From DAIMZM01 sp036733985 (GTDB lineage: Bacteria > Bacillota > Dehalobacteriia > UBA4068), in contig DAIMZM010000094.1 in the NCBI GenBank assembly GCA_036733985.1, positions 1 to 9,049 on the forward strand: a stretch of 9,049 bases of DNA, in the 5' to 3' direction. Every line of letters begins with the position of its first letter. The first letter of the stretch is position 1. Under the pieces are notes generated by a model, which ran no database searches, had not been told where the DNA came from, and saw only the letters and a program-made list of their open reading frames with translations. Position numbers and translations under genes: made by a program. Below are positions 6,412 through 9,049 of this stretch, one piece after another.

Positions 6412-6419
6412 AAAAGGAT

Positions 6420-8087
6420 ATGGAAGCTTTGGAAAGAATTACAATTGGTGATAAATTAGATGAAATCGCCGCCCGTTTTCCCGATCATGACGCGGTAGTC
6501 TATGCCGACCGGGATTACCGCCGCAGCTATCGGGAATTTGTGGAAGAATGCGAAACCGTAGGCCGGGGCCTGATGGCCTTGGGCGTGGAAAAAGGCGACA
6601 AGGTGGCGATCTGGGCCGCCAATCATCAGCAGTGGATCATCAATATGTTCGCCACAGCCAAGATCGGCGCGATCATGGTCACGGTAAATACCTCGTACAA
6701 GATTTTTGAGCTGGAATATTTGGTGCGCCAATGCGATTGCGCCACCCTGATTTTGATGGACGGCTACCGGGATATCGACTATATCGATATCATTTACCAA
6801 TTGAATTCCCAGCTCAAGGATACCAAGCCTGGCGAGAGCCAGTTCAAGCAATTCCCCTTCCTGAAAAATGTGATCTATTTCGGCGATAAGCCGGCCCCTC
6901 CCGGTATGTTTCACTGGAACCAGCTCTATGAATTGGCGAATCAAGTCACTGTGGAGCAGCTGCGGGAACGCCAGGCCTCCCTGGATCCGGATGATATTAT
7001 CAATATGCAGTATACCTCCGGCACCACCGGCTATCCCAAGGGCGTGATGCTGACCCACTATAATCTGGTGAACAACGGCAAATCCATCGGCGATTGCATG
7101 GCCTTTACCGAAAACGACCGTTTGTGTATCCCGGTGCCCTTTTTCCATTGCTTCGGTATGGTTCTGGCCATTCTGGCGTCCATGACCCATGGCACGGCCA
7201 TGATCCCGGTGGAGCAGTTCAATGCCTTAAAGGTCATGGAGGCCATTGATCAGGAGAATTGCACCGCCGTCCATGGGGTGCCCACCATGTTCATCGCCAT
7301 GCTGGAGCATCCGGAGTTTTCCCGCTTTAAGTTCAGCCATCTGCGCACCGGCATCATGGCCGGCTCGCCCTGTCCGGTCAAGGTGATGCAGCAGGTGGTG
7401 GATCAAATGCATATGAGCGAGATCACCATTGTGTTCGGCCAGACCGAATCTTCCCCCGGCTGCACCCAGACCCGTACTTATGATAGCCTGGAAAAGCGGG
7501 TCAACACCGTGGGCCGGGTGCTGCCTTTTGTGGAAGCCAAGATCATCGATCCGGAAACCGGCCGGCTTCAGCCCCCCGGCGTACCCGGCGAATTCTGCGC
7601 CCGGGGCTATAATATCATGAAGGGCTACTACAAGATGCCGGAAGCCACGGCCCAAGCTATTGATGAGGAGGGCTGGCTCCATACCGGGGATTTGGCCACC
7701 GTGGACGAGGAGGGCTATTATAAAATCACCGGCCGGATCAAGGATATGATCATCCGGGGCGGGGAAAATATTTATCCCAAAGAGATCGAGGAATTCCTCT
7801 ATACCCATGAAGGGGTTTCCGATGTGCAGGTAATCGCCATCCCCAGCCGCAAATACGGCGAGGAGGCCATGGCTTATGTGATCCGCAAGGAGGGCAGCGC
7901 GGTCACGGAGGAGGAGCTGAAGGAATACTGCCTCTCCCATTTGGCCCGGCATAAATGCCCGAAGCATATCGGCTTTATCGACGCTTTTCCCATGACCGCG
8001 TCGGGTAAAATCCAGAAATTCAAATTGCGTGAAATGGCTATTGAAGAGTTGCAGCTGCAGGATGACGATCAGATCGAAACCGCGTAA
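6420..8087 (+). CDS. AMP-forming acyl-CoA synthetase (ACSF2/FadD-like, COG0318)
   Basis: This 555-residue cytoplasmic ligase activates a carboxylic acid, probably a medium- or long-chain fatty acid, to acyl-AMP and then acyl-CoA. The adenylate-forming blocks are complete: the phosphate loop YTSGTTGYPKG at residues 198-208, VPFFHCFGMVL (about 239-249), GVPTMFIAML (about 284-293), FGQTESS (339-345), HTGDLATVDEEGYYKITGR (421-439), the hinge at Lys441-Asp442, and the adenylation lysine Lys530 in ASGKIQK. Stretches such as FHCFGMVL, RTGIMAGSPCPVKVM and KDMIIRGGENIYPKEIEEFL resemble the ACSF2 medium-chain acyl-CoA synthetase group most closely. No membrane segment or carrier domain is present. The next gene begins 13 bases after the stop, so the two form a unit. 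A 68-base gap separates it from the U32 gene, with no clear terminator or usable promoter. Substrate cannot be told from sequence alone. Confidence 0.92.
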   Translation: MEALERITIGDKLDEIAARFPDHDAVVYADRDYRRSYREFVEECETVGRGLMALGVEKGDKVAIWAANHQQWIINMFATAKIGAIMVTVNTSYKIFELEYLVRQCDCATLILMDGYRDIDYIDIIYQLNSQLKDTKPGESQFKQFPFLKNVIYFGDKPAPPGMFHWNQLYELANQVTVEQLRERQASLDPDDIINMQYTSGTTGYPKGVMLTHYNLVNNGKSIGDCMAFTENDRLCIPVPFFHCFGMVLAILASMTHGTAMIPVEQFNALKVMEAIDQENCTAVHGVPTMFIAMLEHPEFSRFKFSHLRTGIMAGSPCPVKVMQQVVDQMHMSEITIVFGQTESSPGCTQTRTYDSLEKRVNTVGRVLPFVEAKIIDPETGRLQPPGVPGEFCARGYNIMKGYYKMPEATAQAIDEEGWLHTGDLATVDEEGYYKITGRIKDMIIRGGENIYPKEIEEFLYTHEGVSDVQVIAIPSRKYGEEAMAYVIRKEGSAVTEEELKEYCLSHLARHKCPKHIGFIDAFPMTASGKIQKFKLREMAIEELQLQDDDQIETA

Positions 8088-8100
8088 AGGGGGCTATTAC

Positions 8101-8907
8101 ATGAAATTTTCATTTTCAACCATTGGCTGCCCCAGCTGGAGTTGGGGTGAAATACTGTCCGCCGCCCATGATTTGCATTATGACGGCATCGAAATCCGCG
8201 GCCTGGGCAAGGAGCTCTACGCGCCGCGCGTCCCCATCTTCCAGCCGGAGCAGTGGCCGGAGACGGAGAAACGCCTGAAATCCTTGGGCGTCGCCATCTC
8301 CTGCCTGACTTCCGCCTGCTACCTGTTTGATAAAAAGGATCAGGCGGCCATGCTGCAGATGGGCCGGGACTATATCGACGCCGCCAGCCGCATAGGCGCG
8401 CCAAATATCCGGGTCATGGGTGATCAGGGCGTTGAGCCCGGGGATGATATTGATATCGATTATGTGGCTGAAAACCTGAAAACCCTGGCCGTCTATGCCC
8501 AGGGCAAGCAGGTGCGGGTGCTGCTGGAAACCAACGGTGTTTTCGCCTGCACCAAGACCTGCGCCGACGTGCTGCGCCAAGTAGATGAGCCGGCTGCCGG
8601 CATCTTATGGGATGTGCATCACCCGTACCGCTTCATGAGCGAGGACGCGGCGGAATCCTATGCCAATATCAAGCCCTGGCTTTGCTACCTGCATATGAAA
8701 GACAGCCAGGTCATCGACGGGCAGCTGGTCTACCGGATGATGGGCTTTGGCGACGTGCCCAATGAAAAGATCTTAGGGATGCTGCGGGACGACGGGTTTA
8801 GCGGCTATGTGGCGCTGGAGTGGGTGAAGCGCTGGAATAAGACGATGACGGAGCCGGATATCGTTTTCCCCCATTTTATCAACTATGTTCATGACTTTTT
8901 ACGTTAA
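8101..8907 (+). CDS. Sugar phosphate isomerase/epimerase family protein (IolI/IolE-like TIM barrel)
   Basis: This 268-residue cytoplasmic protein belongs to the xylose isomerase-like / AP endonuclease 2 barrel superfamily, whose members isomerise, epimerise or dehydrate sugars and cyclitols at a metal site. The barrel opens with FSFSTIGCPSWSWGEILSAA and YDGIEIRG. The four expected metal ligands are visible: Glu143 (LLETNG), Asp171 (LWDVHHP), His198 (YLHMKDS) and Glu240 (VALEW), with spacing close to that of IolI. His174 and Lys200 are further likely active-site residues. The length is normal. ATG 8101 follows the purine-rich site AAAGGGGG (8087-8094), which touches the stop of the synthetase gene, so the pair is almost certainly co-transcribed. 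No other inositol or sugar gene is near, and the pairing with an acyl-CoA synthetase does not name a pathway. Fold and class are sure; substrate is unknown. Confidence 0.87.
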   Translation: MKFSFSTIGCPSWSWGEILSAAHDLHYDGIEIRGLGKELYAPRVPIFQPEQWPETEKRLKSLGVAISCLTSACYLFDKKDQAAMLQMGRDYIDAASRIGAPNIRVMGDQGVEPGDDIDIDYVAENLKTLAVYAQGKQVRVLLETNGVFACTKTCADVLRQVDEPAAGILWDVHHPYRFMSEDAAESYANIKPWLCYLHMKDSQVIDGQLVYRMMGFGDVPNEKILGMLRDDGFSGYVALEWVKRWNKTMTEPDIVFPHFINYVHDFLR

Positions 8908-8931
8908 TTCTCAGGAATAAGAGAATAGCTC

Positions 8932-8961
8932 TTGACTTTCACTAAAGAAGTTTGGTATAAT
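8932..8961 (+). promoter_or_regulatory. Consensus promoter of tRNA-Trp with extended -10
   Basis: TTGACT (8932-8937) and a perfect TATAAT (8956-8961) are 18 bases apart, and TGG directly before the -10 makes an extended -10. The predicted start near 8968 lies about 6 bases before the mature tRNA, so the 5' leader to be removed by RNase P would be short. It fits a strong stable-RNA promoter. Confidence 0.88.
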
Positions 8962-8973
8962 TGCTTTCGTTGT

Positions 8974-9049
8974 AGGGGTATAGCTCAATTGGTAGAGTAG
9001 CGGACTCCAAATCCGTTGGTTGAGGGTTCGATTCCTTCTGCCCCTGCCA
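8974..9049 (+). tRNA. tRNA-Trp (anticodon CCA)
   Basis: The 76-base cloverleaf is complete. Acceptor AGGGGTA (8974-8980) pairs with TGCCCCT (9039-9045, one T-G pair). The D-arm has GCTC and GAG. The anticodon stem is 9000-9004 with 9012-9016, loop CTCCAAA and anticodon CCA at 9007-9009. The variable loop is five bases, and the T-arm is 9022-9026 with 9034-9038 around TTCGATT. The discriminator is G9046 and the CCA end is encoded (9047-9049). The gene reads UGG codons. In Bacillota tRNA-Trp often precedes secE-nusG, which may lie just outside the window. Confidence 0.97.

Noticed and set aside
6352..6419. Promoter before the acyl-CoA synthetase (TTTACG 6376-6381 with TATATA 6398-6403)
   Set aside because: The hexamers are poor and the resulting start near 6410 would cut through the ribosome site. 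The gap also holds a chance palindrome (AGCTTAAGCT, 6344-6353) at the U32 stop. No terminator is visible here.
6456..7967. Two long open frames on the minus strand (6456-7190 and 7227-7967), and a similar one at 2851-3543
   Set aside because: They lie fully antisense to genes with clear family motifs, have no family motif of their own, and their His/Gly/Ala-rich make-up is that of mirror frames in codon-biased G+C-rich genes.
8907..8926. Hairpin after the isomerase gene (ATTCTC with GAGAAT) as a terminator
   Set aside because: The 6-bp stem is AT-rich, has an 8-base loop and no T-run after it, so it is too weak to call.
1..9049. CRISPR array, phage genes, toxin-antitoxin or other defence system
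   Set aside because: No regularly spaced repeats beyond the two 12-base copies, no integrase, transposase, nuclease-immunity or toxin-like small gene pair was found on either strand.

Overview
The window carries a chromosomal housekeeping cluster of a low-to-mid G+C Bacillota (Firmicutes), most likely an anaerobe of the Clostridia or Negativicutes. The basis is gene order: alaS, ireB, ruvX, a DUF1292 gene, mltG and a U32-family gene follow one another as in Bacillus subtilis (alaS-yrzL-yrrK-yrzB-yrrL...yrrO). Anti-SD-matching ribosome sites precede most genes, and an aldo/keto reductase with ferredoxin-type clusters points to anaerobic life. The genus cannot be fixed from the sequence. All genes are on the plus strand.

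Layout. 1-1722: the 3' two thirds of alaS. 1806-2087: ireB, a small substrate of the PASTA Ser/Thr kinase. 2106-2139: a strong intrinsic terminator, ending 2-11 bases before an aldo/keto reductase gene (2151-3107). 3118-3549: ruvX. 3572-3600: a near-consensus promoter, then the acidic DUF1292 gene (3635-3898) and a second strong terminator (3920-3946). 3947-4091: an AT-rich spacer with a 12-base direct repeat at 20-base period. 4092-5108: mltG, overlapping by 17 bases the U32 gene (5092-6351), which is probably a tRNA hydroxylation enzyme. 6420-8087 and 8101-8907: a two-gene unit of an ACSF2-like acyl-CoA synthetase and an IolI/IolE-like TIM-barrel isomerase. 8932-8961: a consensus promoter with extended -10, driving tRNA-Trp (8974-9049), which ends exactly at the window end.

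How the parts fit. The left part serves translation (AlaRS, RuvX in 16S rRNA maturation, U32 in tRNA modification) and cell-wall control (IreB, MltG). Two terminators and a strong internal promoter split the conserved cluster into at least three transcription units. The acyl-CoA synthetase/isomerase pair is a metabolic module of unknown purpose that replaces the genes usually found after the U32 gene. I found no CRISPR array, intact transposon, prophage gene or defence system. The observations most worth checking are the terminator abutting the reductase start, the repeat upstream of mltG, and the unexplained two-gene metabolic unit.
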